Below the pieces are notes generated by a model. The model saw only the letters and a program-made list of their open reading frames with translations, searched no databases and was not told where the DNA came from. A stretch of 64,000 nt of DNA from Condylostoma magnum (lineage: Eukaryota; Ciliophora; Heterotrichea; Heterotrichida; Condylostomatidae): positions 1-64,000 of the forward strand of contig CAKKTI010000003.1 in NCBI GenBank assembly GCA_920105805.1. The letters are read 5' to 3'. Every line of letters starts with the position of its first letter. Position 1 is the stretch's first letter. Positions 11,655 to 24,900 of this stretch are shown here, in pieces. Both the position numbers and the translations under genes were made by a program.

Positions 11655-11752
11655 ATTTACTAAATACCTGCGAAAAAGGATCCAATCACTCCTCGACCTT
11701 CTTATTTATTGACTCCTTTTAAATTAACTTTAATTTTAATGCTTTTACACAT

Positions 11753-12895
11753 TTATTGATCCTAGATGGTGATTTGCTACTGTAATTCGTTCATTTCTTC
11801 AAGTAAACAGTCAAAATCCAGCTCTGATTCTACTTCAAGGTTAGAAATTTCATCCAATTTATCAGCCGCTAATTTGAGATTAGGCATTAGACTTTATTTT
11901 ATACTATAAATTGGACTTATGAGCCCTGATTTGTTAAAGCTTATTGCAGTGCCTTCAAATTATTAAGCTTATGGTTGTTTATCTTGGATCTAGCTTTCGT
12001 TGTATATTTTACTTGTTCGTATTGATGTAAGGTTGGATTAAACCTCGGATAATTGACTGTACAAGTCAAAATTTTCTTACTTTTTGACACTCATTTATTA
12101 AAGGCAATTTCTTATAGCTTCTGCCTGCTTATTACAATTGTCTCTTAGTTTATTGATTTCTGCGAATAAATCATTATTCATTTCAGGCTTTTTTGAATAA
12201 TTTTCAAAATCTTGATAATTAGTTTCCGTTTCTTAAGTCTTGATACTACTTTAGTAGTCCATGCTGCTATCTCTACTACTGTATTTTCTAAGTTTTTACT
12301 TAAATCCAGCGTTTTCCTTTATAAGATTATATTTTTCGGTATTCATCTTCTATAATTCTATTTTACAATTTTCCTCGGATTTTTTCATCCTTTTAAGCGA
12401 CTCTACAGCTTGTTTCAGATCATCTCTTAAGATCTTCATCTATTATGCTACTTTCTTTCTAGGTGATTGGTCATTTACTGAAATTTTCATAGAATTGGGT
12501 CTAGGTTTTAACATATATAAAATTTATTAATTATTTTCAAAGGATTTCTTCAAAATTGACTCTGTTATTACTTTAGACGATCGATGCTGCAAAAAGGTTT
12601 AACTCGTCCTTCCAGTACTTCTGTGTCTTGGTTTATTTACATATGGGGAAAATTATTAAGGCTCGTTTGTTGTTATACTAGATCTGTTTAAGATAGATGA
12701 GTTAATTACCTTGTATCTTATGTTTATCTAGGGTTATACTATTTTCGGTTGGTACTTTTTTATCTGTTTTATGTAGATGTTTTGTATAACTCTGGTCCGC
12801 TTTATTCTAGGAAGTTTTCCTATATTTCTACTGGAATTGCTGAGCACAGTTTTATTTAGTCGGTCACTTTTAGTACTTATTCTACTGTTGTTCAT
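11753..12895 (-). CDS. Coiled-coil protein, unknown function
   Basis: Predicted protein of 380 residues. Residues 1-140 are basic and serine-rich (starts MNNSRISTKSDRLNK); residues 150-260 contain coiled coil (such as LKQAVESLKRMKKSEENCKI); the C-terminus is acidic (LDEISNLEVESELDFDCLLE). No domain is recognised. Lengths divide by three from ATG 12895 to TAA 11753. It sits between the transporter and the FKBP on the same strand, about 80-100 nt from each. Confidence 0.7.
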
Positions 12896-12976
12896 TTATG
12901 AGTTAAAAATGATTTTGTTATAAGAGAAATTACTAATTTTCCAAACTCCTAACAAACCTTTACTTTTAAATACAAA

Positions 12977-13303
12977 CTAACTAAACCCGATAAAATCTAC
13001 TTCAAAGGTCAAATTTGAATTTGGAGGTACAACTCCTGAAATTCCTAAAACTCCATAGCAAAGATCCGAGCTGATAAAGACCTTTGACCTTTGCCCAATG
13101 CTCATACTTTTAAATGCCTTGTCTAATCCTTCAATTACCTATCCCATTCCAAGCCTAAACTGAATTATTTAATCATAATCATAGCTAGAGCACAGCTATG
13201 ACCCATCCTCAAATAAGGCGATGTAATGAGCACTGATTAAAGACCCATTTCTAGGAAAACTTATACCGTCTCCTTGTTCCAAAACTTCAATTTCAATTCC
13301 CAT
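12977..13303 (-). CDS. FKBP-type peptidyl-prolyl isomerase
   Basis: Predicted protein of 108 residues, exactly the size of single-domain FKBP12. It starts MGIEIEVLEQGDGISFP and carries the conserved segments HYIALFEDG, GQVIEGLDKAFKSMSIGQRS and LCYGVLGISGVVPPNSNLTF, with the IPP/VPPN loop and FEVDFI end. It catalyses cis-trans isomerisation of prolines and may be a drug-binding immunophilin. Some active-site aromatics are changed (SSYDYD replaces the usual DSSRDR context), so ligand binding may differ. The stop is TAG. Cytosolic: there is no signal peptide. Confidence 0.93.
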
Positions 13304-13403
13304 AATACTAAATATTATATACAAATCAATTACACAAATACAGGACATATCAAATAATAAACAAATTTGCAAAAAAGGCTTCTTTCTCAATATCATCGTT
13401 GAA

Positions 13404-14138
13404 TTATATGTCAAGGTGAAAAGGCTTGTATGTCCTTTGGACTGGAGAAGTATTAAAAGAACAGAAATTGTAAGAGGTTGGAGTATCATCTTCAAAGTTC
13501 TCCTCTAAAGCATTCAACTCATCTAAAAGAGTTTTTTTAGGAGGATTTAAATTTTTGGATTTTGGCACTTGTGAAAACTACTTTGGACTTGGTAAATTTG
13601 AGCTTCCCCTGGAAAGAGGCTTTATTACATATGAACTAGTGCCCATAACATCCTCTGTAAGATTGTAAATAATCTGTATTTCAGAATGCTTATCTCCTAT
13701 AGTAAACTAAGTTTTAGTAATTTCCTCTTATAGTTGTTGTATTAGAGCTCTTAGGCTATTGTTTTCTTGAGATTAGCCTCGTAAATGTTATACAACTTTC
13801 TTTATATTGGTATCTTTATTATTGAATTGCTTTTTAAGCTAATGACACTTCTAACGTAAAAACTCTATATCAGAACTTGTAATATTTCCTTGGGAAATAA
13901 AAGTAGAGGATATATCTGACCTAGGAGTGTAATCTGTTAGTTCTAAGACCGACTGTTTTAGACTTTAATTCATTATTTCCTGATTCTCCTTTTCTAAATT
14001 TTCTAAGTCTAAAATTTAACGAATTTTTTTACATATTTTAGGATTTGACTGCTGCTGTACTTATTCAAGCTTTTTATTTGCTTCATTTAAAACTTCTTTG
14101 GATTAGTTATCTATTCTACACTCATCCCAGATACTCAT
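13404..14138 (-). CDS. Coiled-coil protein, unknown function
   Basis: Predicted protein of 244 residues, starting MSIWDECRIDNQSKEVL. Two coiled-coil stretches are present (about 15-65 and 105-150), followed by a serine/proline-rich tail ending YKPFHLDI before TAA. No family is recognised. Its ATG lies only 18 nt from the divergent ATG of the membrane-protein gene at 14157, so the two promoters must overlap each other or the coding regions. Confidence 0.75.
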
Positions 14139-14156
14139 AATTCTTTTATAAGAAAC

Positions 14157-14951
14157 ATGGTGGCCACTTTAAATAGTTAATGGAGTTTTTTATAAAAGAT
14201 TACTATATATACCAACATATTAATTATATGCATTCTCATAAAACAACTGAGTCATAGTGTGGTAACATTAGGAATAACTATTGTTTTTACCTTGCTTAGC
14301 CTAATTAAATCATTATTCTATGCAATTTGTTCCATTTAAGTGGGGAATGTAACATGTCATGGAGATAATTAGGCCTCTTTCCTATATGGAGAAATTTCAG
14401 GGGAGTTTCTTGATGAAAATTACTTTCGAGTGCAAATCAAGTTTATATTAGGTTTAAATCTCTTATAATGAGGCAGTTAAACTAAATTTGGCTCTGGTGT
14501 GACTGATTAGCACTTAAACTCCTAAACTTTTTTCCTCTGTTTGTATCCTTTTATTATTTGCGCAGGGCTTTTTGAAATCTTATCCAAGGGAAGTATTCTT
14601 TACTTTATATCAAAATTATTTTATTTCATTCTAATACCTTTAGTCAAGTTTCCTATATTCTTATTTGGCCGATTTGATTTTAGGGTCTTTCTTCTTACAT
14701 TTAATTATCTTCTTTTTGTTATTTGATTAGTCTATCTGGATTTAATTTTTCTTTGTATATTTTGATTTTATATAGCAAAGGTATCCTTCGTTTAAGTACT
14801 TGCTTCAAAGAATTATGAGATATTATCAAAATTTACCTTAGTTTATCGAGCCGATATTGCTCTATAACCTTTTAGTTTTGGCGAGTTTCTGCGTGATACA
14901 ATTATATTTCTTGTAGTTTTGTTATTAGTATAATTAGACATTTTTAGTTAA
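14157..14951 (+). CDS. Multi-pass membrane protein, unknown
   Basis: Predicted protein of 264 residues, starting MVATLNSQWSFLQK. Hydrophobic helices occur near residues 20-35, 45-70, 125-145, 150-190, 195-215 and 240-260. Between the first and second groups is a likely lumenal or extracellular loop with VGNVTCHGDNQASFLYGEIS, including a possible N-glycosylation site. It is isoleucine/leucine/phenylalanine-rich and has no recognised family. The probable stop is TAA at 14949-14951. It is divergent from the coiled-coil gene with an 18-nt gap. Confidence 0.6.
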
Positions 14952-15015
14952 ATTAAAAAATGTTCAGCATATTATACACTTATATTACCACACTATTCCA
15001 TTTTAAATTTTATTA

Positions 15016-16485
15016 TTACCTACTAGGCTCATCAATTAAAAATACAGAAAAACTGCTAAAATCAATTGTATTATTCTGAAAGTACTGATTTATAATACGA
15101 TTTCATGCCTTTTAGTCTCCCACTTAATCTACTGCTAGCATGTCCCTAAGCTCTTATATAGAAATAACTTAGTCACCATTAACATCTAGTAGCTTAAAAG
15201 TCATATCAATATTCCTTTTAGACAACAAAATCTCAGGATCAATAGCAGCACATAGAAATTCAGTATATCCAATAGAATCTCTCATTTTTACAACGTTTTA
15301 CATAATTTACTTGCTCAGCTACCCAGAAGTATCACCATCTAACTTCTAGCTTAAATGAGTATACAAATCTTCCTCATTCAACATCCCATCTTAATCTTTA
15401 TCCAGTTCAATAAAAACTTCTTTTAACACTTTGATATCCTTTTATTATAATAACTGCGAAGTTATAAACAGCTTTAAACTATGTTTCAATGATATCTACG
15501 ATGAATAATTCGTTAAATTCTACAATGCCTGAGCTACAGCTTAATTATCAGCGCTTTTTTACAGTTTTTATCTCATTCACGAATGCTATAAAGTATCAAA
15601 AGCCGATATCCTGGTTTCTTCAGGGCTCAGCATTTTACTTAACAGATCTCTTACCTCCTCAGACAACTCTAGGGTACTGATTTCCTTAGCAATTTCTCCA
15701 TTAATAATATTTTCAATAATCTAATCATCATCTTTCCCCTTAAAGGGCGGCTCTCCTATCAACAACATATACAATAGTACCCCGCTGCTTCATATATCAC
15801 ATTTTTCTGTATATGGTTGATTATTAGCAATTTCAGGAGGAAGATAATAAGAAGTCCCGCAGTACCCAACGCAGTGTCCATCATCATTTAAATGCGTAGC
15901 CTCTCCAAAATCGCAGAGTCTCAGGGAGATTTCACTGGCCCTTTCCTCCAGCATTATATTCTCAGGCTTTACGTCCCTATGGGCTATTCTCTTGCTGTGA
16001 AGAAATGATATAACGCATATTAATTGCCTGAGGATATCAGCACATTCTCTTTCCGGAAAGGTTTTATGCTGTTTTATCTTTTCATATAGCTCACCACCCT
16101 GGCAATACTCCATGACGATGTAGTACTCAGTATCATCCTCAAATATTTCGAAAATTTTTATTATATTTGGATGATCCAGTAATCTCATAATACGGAGCTC
16201 TTAGTAGAATTGAGCCCCACCATCTGATAAGGAATGTATCATTTCCTTTTAGTAAACTTTTACTGCTCTTAGGTCTCCTGTGAGTTTGTGGTAGCATCTT
16301 CTTACCTCTCCAAAGGATCCAACTCCTACCCTGCTACCTAGTTTGTATATTTGCTTTATATCAAATGTATTGTAACGTATAAAATCACTCCCTTGGAGCT
16401 TAAGACGTAAATTTAAGGCGGATTGACTCAGTTATACTGGTTTTACTGCTGAGTTTTTAGTGTTTTTAGAAGTGCAACAACCCAT
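15016..16485 (-). CDS. Calcium-dependent protein kinase (CDPK)
   Basis: Predicted kinase of 489 residues. N-terminal MGCCTS is a myristoylation/palmitoylation signal. The kinase domain (about 48-320) has GVGSFGEVRR (glycine loop), AVKVYQKE (lysine), AHRDVKPENIM (catalytic loop), LCDFGEA (DFG) and PPE in place of APE. A junction segment leads to EF-hands near 375-480: FIELDKDQDGMLNEEDLY is canonical, LLDVNGDQVISIQELRDML is near-canonical and two others are degenerate. CDPKs phosphorylate targets in response to calcium at membranes. The gene ends with three consecutive TAA codons (15010-15018). The replaced APE motif is unusual but tolerated in the family. Confidence 0.93.
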
Positions 16486-16610
16486 TTAATGTTTTGTAAG
16501 AATTTAGTTATATAATAGTTATGAATACTTTTGCATATAACCGAATAATTATTAAAATAATGCATGTATGATGAGTTATTTTTCATTTTATATTACAACA
16601 TATTTGACTT

Positions 16611-17942
16611 ATGCTTGAAGACATTTTAGCAAACAATCAGCATTGTGCTGACTGCAGAACACAAAGTACAGTTGAAATCAATTTCAAATTCGGAGTTTTT
16701 CTATGCTAGGACTGTGCAGAAATACACAGAAATGTGGAGATGGAAACAAAATCTATACATGAAAATTTTTCAGATGAGGAGATGGAGTTTCTACGTTCTA
16801 AGGGTAACTTAAAGATGAACTCTACATTACTAAGAAATTTTCCTAGGTGGGGAGTTGATCCGTCAATTTTTAGATTATAGTAACTATTATACAGTCATGT
16901 TAGGCAATGATATATAGAGAGAAAGTACAAGAATCTAGCTTTCAACAAGTAAGATGATTCTAATTACGCTATACATGATTTAAATAAGTTTTGGTATTGT
17001 ATTGATGAGTACAGATCCCGTAGACCTAGAGTAAACGGCCCTTTGACTAGAGATTAAATTCAGAAAATATATGAGAAAGCGGAGCTGAGCCATCATGACT
17101 TATATGCGTGGCATCCTTCAATTTCCAAGTACTGAATTAAACTGAGGAAAATTAGATAGGTAATTTGCAAAGATATCGAAGACAATAAAATATACAAAAC
17201 CCATGAACAGATGATAAAACTATAAAATCACCGTCTTCCTCATTTAAAAGGAGCTCTTGAGTATAAAGGAAGGTTTAAAACGTTGAAGAAATGGGTGATT
17301 TTGATACAGGATAAATTACAGATTTATCCCTATAAATAACTTAATAATGCTGATTTCGATATAAATCTTAGAAATATAAGTGAAATTACCTTATCAGACT
17401 ATAACTAATCTTTAGTTCTGAATATAGGACACCATAATAACCATATTTTAAGTCTGGGCTCTAAGAGCCCATATGAAATACTAGAATGATACGAGGCTAT
17501 TAACTGTAGTTGAACTATTCTCCAGTCACTTGAAGATGAGGATTTAAATTTCACCCCTGAGGATTTAAATTTCACCCCTGAGGATTATTCTGAGTTTAAT
17601 ATTTGTAATGTTAAATGAAGCAGTGAGTATTAGGGTAATAAGTTATTTGAAGGAAATCTGAAAAAAGAAGGCTCTTTTATTAAATCTATAAAGATACGCT
17701 GATTTATACTAAGAAACACAGGGCTGTATTATTATACTTCCCAAGACGAGAAGAATTGCAGAGGTAAAATACTGATACAAAAGACCTCTTTCATAGATAG
17801 AAATACTTAGTATAAGTACCCTTATCATTTCAGCCTTACAACTGCAAATCGAACAATTCACATGTGAGCAGAGAGTCAATGACATCATAATGCATGGGTT
17901 AATGCGCTTTAATTAGCGGTTGAATCATTGAATCATAGTTAG
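16611..17942 (+). CDS. ArfGAP with two PH domains (ADAP/centaurin-like)
   Basis: Predicted protein of 443 residues. The ArfGAP zinc finger spans about 1-115: HCADCRTQ..., FLCQDCAEIHRNVEME, with paired CxxC cysteines and the HR arginine of the catalytic site. The usual tryptophan after the first CxxC is absent. Two PH domains follow: about 205-320 (GALEYKGRFKTLKKWVILIQ) and 345-440 (GNLKKEGSFIKSIKIRWFIL). This is the ADAP layout: GTPase activation on Arf at phosphoinositide membranes. The linker holds a perfect 21-nt tandem duplication. The stop TAG at 17940 lies 12 nt from the convergent PDI stop. Confidence 0.88.
17538..17579 (+). repeat. 21-nt in-frame tandem duplication
   Basis: Two identical 21-nt copies (17538-17558 and 17559-17579) encode the heptapeptide EDLNFTP twice in the linker between the PH domains of the ArfGAP protein. 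Perfect identity suggests recent slippage or a polymorphic site. Confidence 0.9.
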
Positions 17943-17954
17943 TTACTAAAATTA

Positions 17955-19352
17955 CTAAAGATCAGTCTTGGGTGCTAACAGTAGTTTCTTAATGTTCGCT
18001 GGAGTTATGTCCTCCTTTATTAGTATAGGAGAGAGCTTATTGGAACTTTTTATCATATAAAGCGTCGGGAATTAGGCTATTTGAAAATTCTCAGGAAGGG
18101 CGTTTCGATCCCCGTTGATTTTTAGGAAATTAACATCATAAATATCTTCTTTTGCCATATTTTCTAGTATTTCTAACGCTTGTTCACAGTTTCCACAGTA
18201 TTCCGAGAAAATCAGCAATAAAGCGTCTTTCTTCAATTTAGTTATCTCATCTATGAAGTTGTTAGCCACTATTTTCCTTATTCCATTTTCTATTGGATTC
18301 AGAGGAGGTGTTTCACTTATTATATAAGGCTCTAGTTGCTCGTCTATATAATCTTACAAAAATTTAGCGATTCTGTTACCATTAAACTAGCCCTTTTATA
18401 CTAAATCTTCCTCTAATAGTACAAAAATATTCTCACCGTTTTCTAGCACAAATACCAAAGGCTCCTCTGCTAGATTCAGTTCTTCAAGCGTTCAGTTATA
18501 TTATTTAGTCTCAGCCAATGCTATTACAAAAGTATCAAGATGGTTTTATATATTTTTTTGTAGTCTGGAAGCGTAATATTTAAGTTATTGCAGATTTTGC
18601 CTAGAATCAAAATTGTAGTAAAGAATTCCTAATGGTTTTTCAGGCTAAAACACGTATTATTCTGTGAATTTATTCAAAATTGATACTCCTTCTGTAAATT
18701 TTAGGGGGATTGAGTCTAAATTATCAGCACTGAAATCTTATACTTTGTGAAATTCTAGTTTTTAACTCTTCCATAACGGCATTGGCTTTATCACATACAC
18801 ACCTTCTTGTCCAAATTTATCAATAATTTCCTTTTTTATACTATAACCAAAAGGAAAAGTACCGAATTTCTCAGAGGCTTTCATGAAATCTTGTAATTGG
18901 CTTCCTAAACTTTCAAATGCCCCAAATATAAAGCCATCAATAGCAAATTTGGTTTGAATATCACTGATTAATTAATCATAATTTTCGTAATATTGAACTC
19001 CTAGGCTAATTCGCTCAAAGAAAGTAATGATGTTTGATTGTGTTATTGTACCGTAATAGATTTAATGAGAAATCTAACCAGACGGAAAGTAGACAACGTG
19101 AGGGATGTCAATCATCTCAAATTTCTAAGCGTATTCCATCGCACTCTCTTCATTAAGTACAAACCAGCTTGATACAGAAAATTTGTTTAGCTCTGGAAGC
19201 ATTTTGTCATATAATTATTTGTATTCGTCACAAGGAGGAAATTCACCACAGAGAAAAATTATTCGAAGTGAGTTTTAGTTTGAGAGGATAAATGATTCGA
19301 TTTCTTAGTGCTATATGGCATTGGTTAACCATAAGAATAGGAAAATATGCAT
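17955..19352 (-). CDS. Protein disulfide isomerase-like protein
   Basis: Predicted ER protein of 465 residues with signal peptide MHIFLFLWLTNAIQ. Its thioredoxin folds are arranged like PDI (a-b-b'-a'). The first domain has a degenerate site, LCGEFPPCDEY, instead of CGHC. The last has an intact CxxC, EYCGNCEQALE, near residue 375, followed by the family cis-proline region QFPTLYMI. It ends PKTDL, a KDEL-like retrieval tail, which supports TAG at 17955 as the stop; TAA follows directly. It probably forms or shuffles disulfides through the C-terminal site only. It is divergent from the methyltransferase gene, 105 nt apart. Confidence 0.88.
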
Positions 19353-19457
19353 ATTTGTTTAGTGTTGTTATAGATAATATTTGAATAGGTATATATTTTA
19401 TATAATAGTGTTAAGGGTTAAGCGTGCTTTAGTTAAAATTAAACATATTAAAATAAA

Positions 19458-20378
19458 ATGAATTTCAGATAAGGCACTATAGGCACAGCTGACGATACTC
19501 TTATAAGTAAAAAGTAAGTAAAAGATATGGGATACTACGAAGACAATTTCATTGATTTCTTTTGCAGAGAAAAAGGTCGCAAGCCTCCAATAATGAACCG
19601 TGGATTCTGAGCAAGAGTAGCTCGAGTTTGAATGACAGTATGTGAGTTTATCTAAAAGTATCCAAACTGCTAAATTGTATCCCTAGGAGCAGGAATGGAT
19701 TCAACATTCTGAAATATGCGTTAAAAGTATCCATAAAGTAGCTTTTCCTACATTGAAGTAGACTACGAGGAGGTAGTTCGCAGAAAAATTGAAATTATAA
19801 ACAGACACCAAGAATTATAGGATTCTATAGGAGAATATTCTCAACATGACTCAGAACTTCTATCATAGATTTACAAACTAGTAAGCATTGATATGTCATA
19901 AGGAGAAAGAATGTTTAATTGGTTGAGATCTAATCTAGATTCTTCCTTGCCGACTCTTTTCATCGCTGAGTGTGTTTTTGTTTATATGGAAGGATAAGAG
20001 TCTGAGTATATTATAAGATAGGCTGGGCTATAGTTTGAGAATAGTGCTTTTATCATATATGACATAATTAATCCAAATGATTCATTTGGTAGAATGATGA
20101 TAGAAAATTTACAATAAAGAGGAATCTTACTGAAAGGAATCAGATATAATCCTAATGTTGAAATTTATTCAGCTAGATTCAGAGAAGTTTTTAGCAATGT
20201 AGAAGCTTATACAATGCTAGATATTTATAGATTATGCGTAGATGTTGAGGAGAAGGAAAGAATAGAGAAAATAGAATGGCTTGATGAATTTGAGGAGTGA
20301 AATATTCTTTTATCTCATTATATTATGCTACTAGCATATAGAGGATGTGTAGAATTACAATTTAGGATAAGTAATTAA
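19458..20378 (+). CDS. Leucine carboxyl methyltransferase (LCMT/PPM family)
   Basis: Predicted enzyme of 306 residues. It contains TADDTLISKKQVKDMGYYED, KPPIMNRGFWARV, the SAM-binding loop IVSLGAGMDSTFW, IEVDYEEVVRRKI and LPTLFIAECVFVYM, all typical of LCMT1, which methylates the C-terminal leucine of PP2A. Length and order fit LCMT1 rather than the longer tRNA-modifying LCMT2/TYW4. Trp in FWARVARVW is TGA. The gene ends with two TAA codons in a row (20376-20381). Cytosolic. Confidence 0.93.
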
Positions 20379-20650
20379 TAATGCATTAGTTATTTTATAT
20401 AAAGAATATTATATGCATACATCACTTAATAGTAGTGCTATATTCATTAAGTTGTGTTATCACTAAATATATAGTCTATTAAATCTTTGTTTGAATTCCT
20501 TTAATTCATAAGGAATCTAATATTTCCTTGCCTTATAAGAGAATTAAATGCACTTTTACTTTCTTATTTAACTTAATTAAGGCATTATAATTGATTTTTT
20601 CACAACTTCTGATACTCCCTCTTAAATACAAATTTAAAATATATAATAAA

Positions 20651-20944
20651 ATGGATAGCAAACTATTCTCTCCTTAACCTAAAAGAGCGTAAATAAGCCC
20701 ATTTAAGAATTCAAATTAAACAATAGCCTATGCTTAAACACCTAATAAAGAATAGAATAAAGCAATTAAGGAAATACAGAAAATATTTTCACCTCAGAAG
20801 AAAATAGTACCATCCTTTAAAATACTAAGCTTTGATAAAACTGAGAAAACGGCCAAGAATAAAGAAGTTCCATAAAGAGTATCTTGCAATCACCTCATAT
20901 TCGAAGAACAAGAGGTTAAAATAGAAACAAGCATAAAATGCTAA
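20651..20944 (+). CDS. Small basic protein, unknown
   Basis: Predicted protein of 97 residues starting MDSKLFSPQPKRAQ, rich in lysine, serine and proline with repeated SP sites (SPF, SPQ), ending IKC before TAA. It has no domain and could be disordered. The frame is supported by even coding composition and sensible Gln use of TAA/TAG. About 270 bases of AT-rich sequence without features precede it. Confidence 0.5.
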
Positions 20945-21026
20945 ATTGTAAATTGAGTTTTTATAACATTGTGTTGAATATATAAGCTTTAAATACACGA
21001 AAAGTTATACTTTAATAAAACAATTA

Positions 21027-21632
21027 CTAAACTGGCATTTCTACTCCAGTAGTCCACATGCACATCCTGCATCCATATCTAATCAATCTTTTAAATCCAT
21101 TAGTACCTCCTGGGACAAAACTAAAAAGAAACCAAATTAAAGTTCCTATTTGCAAGAAAGAAGCAATACATACCATTATATAACTTCTTGCAATTGCAGC
21201 AGCCCAAATAGTTCATATAAGAGAGGTAAAGTAAATCAGTGTTATTAGTCCTTATTCTGCTGTTGAAACTAAAGATTTTATATATTCCCAGAAAGAACTA
21301 TTCAAATAGCTTAAAGCCACCTATCCGCAAATTGAGCCTAAACTAAATAAGAATGCAAATTTCTAAGGGAAAATAAGAACTGTTGGAAGAAACATAAAAC
21401 TTCCAATGAACATTGTAAAGGACACAAAAATAAATAAGAAAAATAATTTAAGTCTATAGGTTCTATTAGCAGCTGAGTTAAATAAATCAACACTTCCTGA
21501 GCTCTTTGCTCTTAATTTATCTAGTCATTTATACATTAATGATGGTTTCTCTTCATTGGAAATATTATTTTATGAGGGTTAATCATAAAAAGATAAGTTA
21601 GAAATTACACTAGAGAAATCCCTTGATCCCAT
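21027..21632 (-). CDS. SFT2-family vesicle transport protein
   Basis: Predicted membrane protein of 201 residues with a 70-residue cytosolic N-terminus and four transmembrane helices. It carries the family pattern FPQKFAFLFSLGSICG after TM2 and the closing segment IGTLIWFLFSFVPGG. SFT2 proteins act with Got1 in retrograde endosome-to-Golgi vesicle fusion. The stop is TAG followed at once by TAA. About 280 AT-rich bases separate it from the divergent channel gene; I see nothing there but presumptive promoters. Confidence 0.9.
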
Positions 21633-21913
21633 TTTATTATTATATAGAATTAGTTTATAAAGATAGTATATGCTAGTTCATCTGAAAGAAGGCTTAATTC
21701 ATATAGGTAATAACAGTCGCACTATTGTAATAGATAATAAAGTACGCTCAATGTTCATTTAATGATAAGGTATATGGAAATATAGTAATATAATAGAATA
21801 CAACTTAATAGTTTTACATTTAAGATAACATTAAGGTTAAATTTGCTTTATATTTCTCTAAACACTATAATAAATCGGTTTCACAAATCAACTTTTAATT
21901 ATATTTTATAAAA

Positions 21914-24900
21914 ATGACTTCATTTTTGGATTCACTATGCAAAACAATGCAAAAAAATCAAGGAAAAATTGAATCATTTGCTTAAGAACTAGTTAAACCA
22001 GATACAAATCCCCCATCAACAAGTTTTAAACTTTCTTCCCCTATACTTAGTATATGCTGCTACTCTCTTAAGGAATATGTAGCTGCTGGCTGTGAAGATG
22101 GAAGTGTTTACTTATTTGATCTTCATAATTTGCACAAAGAGCCTATTTTAAAGCAATTTGACATGGGAAAAATAAACAATGTAGATTTCTCCACGGATGG
22201 GAAATATATCTTTGTTTCAACAATGTAAGGTCCAATTGTAATAATTGATTCTAAACTTTAGACATAAACAGAGTTAAGTGGGCATGAAGGAGGAACTAAG
22301 CAAGGTTTTGCTTGTGAGTTAAAGTGCTCTTTGTTATCAGTTGGAAACGATGGACATATGAAGTTGTGAAGTGCATAGGGGTAGATCTTAAGTGATATTG
22401 AGGTATTCGATCATCCATGCACTACTTTAGCTATTGATAAAAAGGAAGATTATGTAGCTGTTGGATCTAATCAAAAGTACATAAAATTATTTAAAGTTGA
22501 TACAAGGGAAGAGTTCGGAAGATTTTGTGGTCATATGCGTGGAATTATAAGATTGTAGTTCTCATAGAATAACTAGTACTTAGTTTCAGCTGGGGAAGAT
22601 TATTAGATAATAGTTTGGGACTATTTACATCAATAACAAATATTTACTTACTCCGGGCATTAGACATGAATTACAGATTTCTGTATATCTAGTGATGATA
22701 GATACATATTAGCTAGTACAATTGACTTTTAAGTAAGATGCTGAAACTTTTCAAAATTATATCATGTACCAGAAGCTAGTTTTAGTGGGCATTAAGACAT
22801 TGTGAACGCTATAGCAATGACGAAAGATTGTTAAATTGCTATATCTGGAGGACAAGATAGCACAATAAAATTTTGGCATTTAAATCTAGCAAAATAGGAT
22901 AACTTTCTTAAAATAGCAACTTGTCCTGATATTATAAACTCAATTTAAATTTCTAATGATAGCGAGTTTATTGCAACAGCATCAAGAGACTTAGTCATTA
23001 GAATTTGAAATGTTAAGTAAAAGGTAGTATAATAGGAATTAAAAGGACATACTTAATGAATTACTTCAGTAAATTTCAATCCTATAAATAATAATATGCT
23101 AGTATCAACTAGTGCGGACTCAACTGCAGTAGTTTGGGATATACAATGAAAAACATAACTATTTGTATTAAAGATGCATTAAGGTATAGCAATATGTGGA
23201 ACATTTTGTGTTAATGGATTATATGTTTTATCCGGAGGATCAGATGGTAAAATAAACATTTGACTATGTGAAACTGGAAGTCATAAGCATACTTTATCTG
23301 GGCATTAAGATGCGATATCCTCGATTCTATCATTAAAGTAAAAGTAAATTATAGTCTCTGGCGGGTATGATAGAACAATAAGGATTTGGGACTTAGTAAC
23401 AGGAGCATGCAAGAATGTATTAGTAGGACATACTGGAGCTATTAAAAAGTTAATAGTAAACTAGGATGAGACTCTGTTAATATCTGCTGGATGTGATCCA
23501 GTAATAAAAATTTGAAACTTTAAAAATTCTACAAGTTTATATGATTTAGTAGGTCACAATGGATGAGTATTTGCATTGTATTTAGTTAATGATACTTTAT
23601 TATCCGGAGGTGAAGAAAAAGAAGTGTTTGTATGGTCATTTAAAGATAGAGTGCTTTTAACTAAAATTAAGTTTAAGCATACAATTTTAGGCTTAATTAG
23701 TGGGAAATCTGATAATTAATTTTATGTTACTTAAAGTAGAAATATCATAAAGGTTTAGAATCCTTTTGTATAAGAAAAACTTTCAATTTATCCTCAAACT
23801 TATGCTTACTTTTATATAAATTATTTAAAGTAAATAATTAAAGGTGCAGGATGCTATCAAGAATACTGGACAAATTACTTTATATTACCTTGAAAACTAA
23901 ATTTACTACACTTCCTTGCTTTTACTAACAAAAGTCAGTATATTAAAATGGGATTAAGAGATGGTTTATTATTTTTAAAATCATCAGCAAAAGAAACTCC
24001 TTTGTCTATTGCATTGAAGCACAGAGGTATTTAATCTATTGATATTTTATTAAAGTACTTTGGATCATAAATAGCTTAAAGACAACCAAATGCATTCTAA
24101 TATATTGCAAATATTTTACCATAATTAAACAATGTAGAAATTCAGAATCTTAAAAAAGTTTATATTGATGTAATGCCTGTAATGGAATCAAAAGATCTTC
24201 CGGGCATGGGAATAATAAAGTCAGGTGATAAGCTATTATAACTTTCATCATGCCCTATAATAAATACTTAAGACTTCCTTGATAATAGTACAGGGCAGTA
24301 GTAAGTAATTGAATGAAGGACGAGCTAAATGAGAATGGCATTATGTAGAGGAACATCATATAGTAGGGAATTTTTGCTTAGTCTGATTGAATCAGAAAAT
24401 TATGATATTTTTTATACTCCGCTTATACAATGTATTCTTTAACTCAAGTGATAATAAGTATATATAATCCAATACTTACAATTATTTTTGTATCTATCAT
24501 AATTAGCTACATTACTACTCTTCTGGACATATCCTAATAATATTGGTCTTATATTATTGATATTGATACTTAATACAGTTTTACTGATAAATGAGATTTT
24601 ACAGTTTGCATTTAGCTCATTTTCCCTTTATATTTCGAATTTATGAAACGTGCTTGATTTTAGTAGGATTATATTTATATACTTTTATGTCACCTTTAAA
24701 ATAGTAGAATGCTCTTAATAAATAGATAATGCTTAATATACTACAATTACACTGATAGCATGACTACGCTTAATAGGTTACTTTAGAGTATTCAGAAGAA
24801 CTCGGTATCTAATAAGAATGATAGCATAAATAACAATAGATAGCATTCCCTTTACATTTGTACTATTAATTTCTTCAATAGCTTTTGCAATCACATTTAA

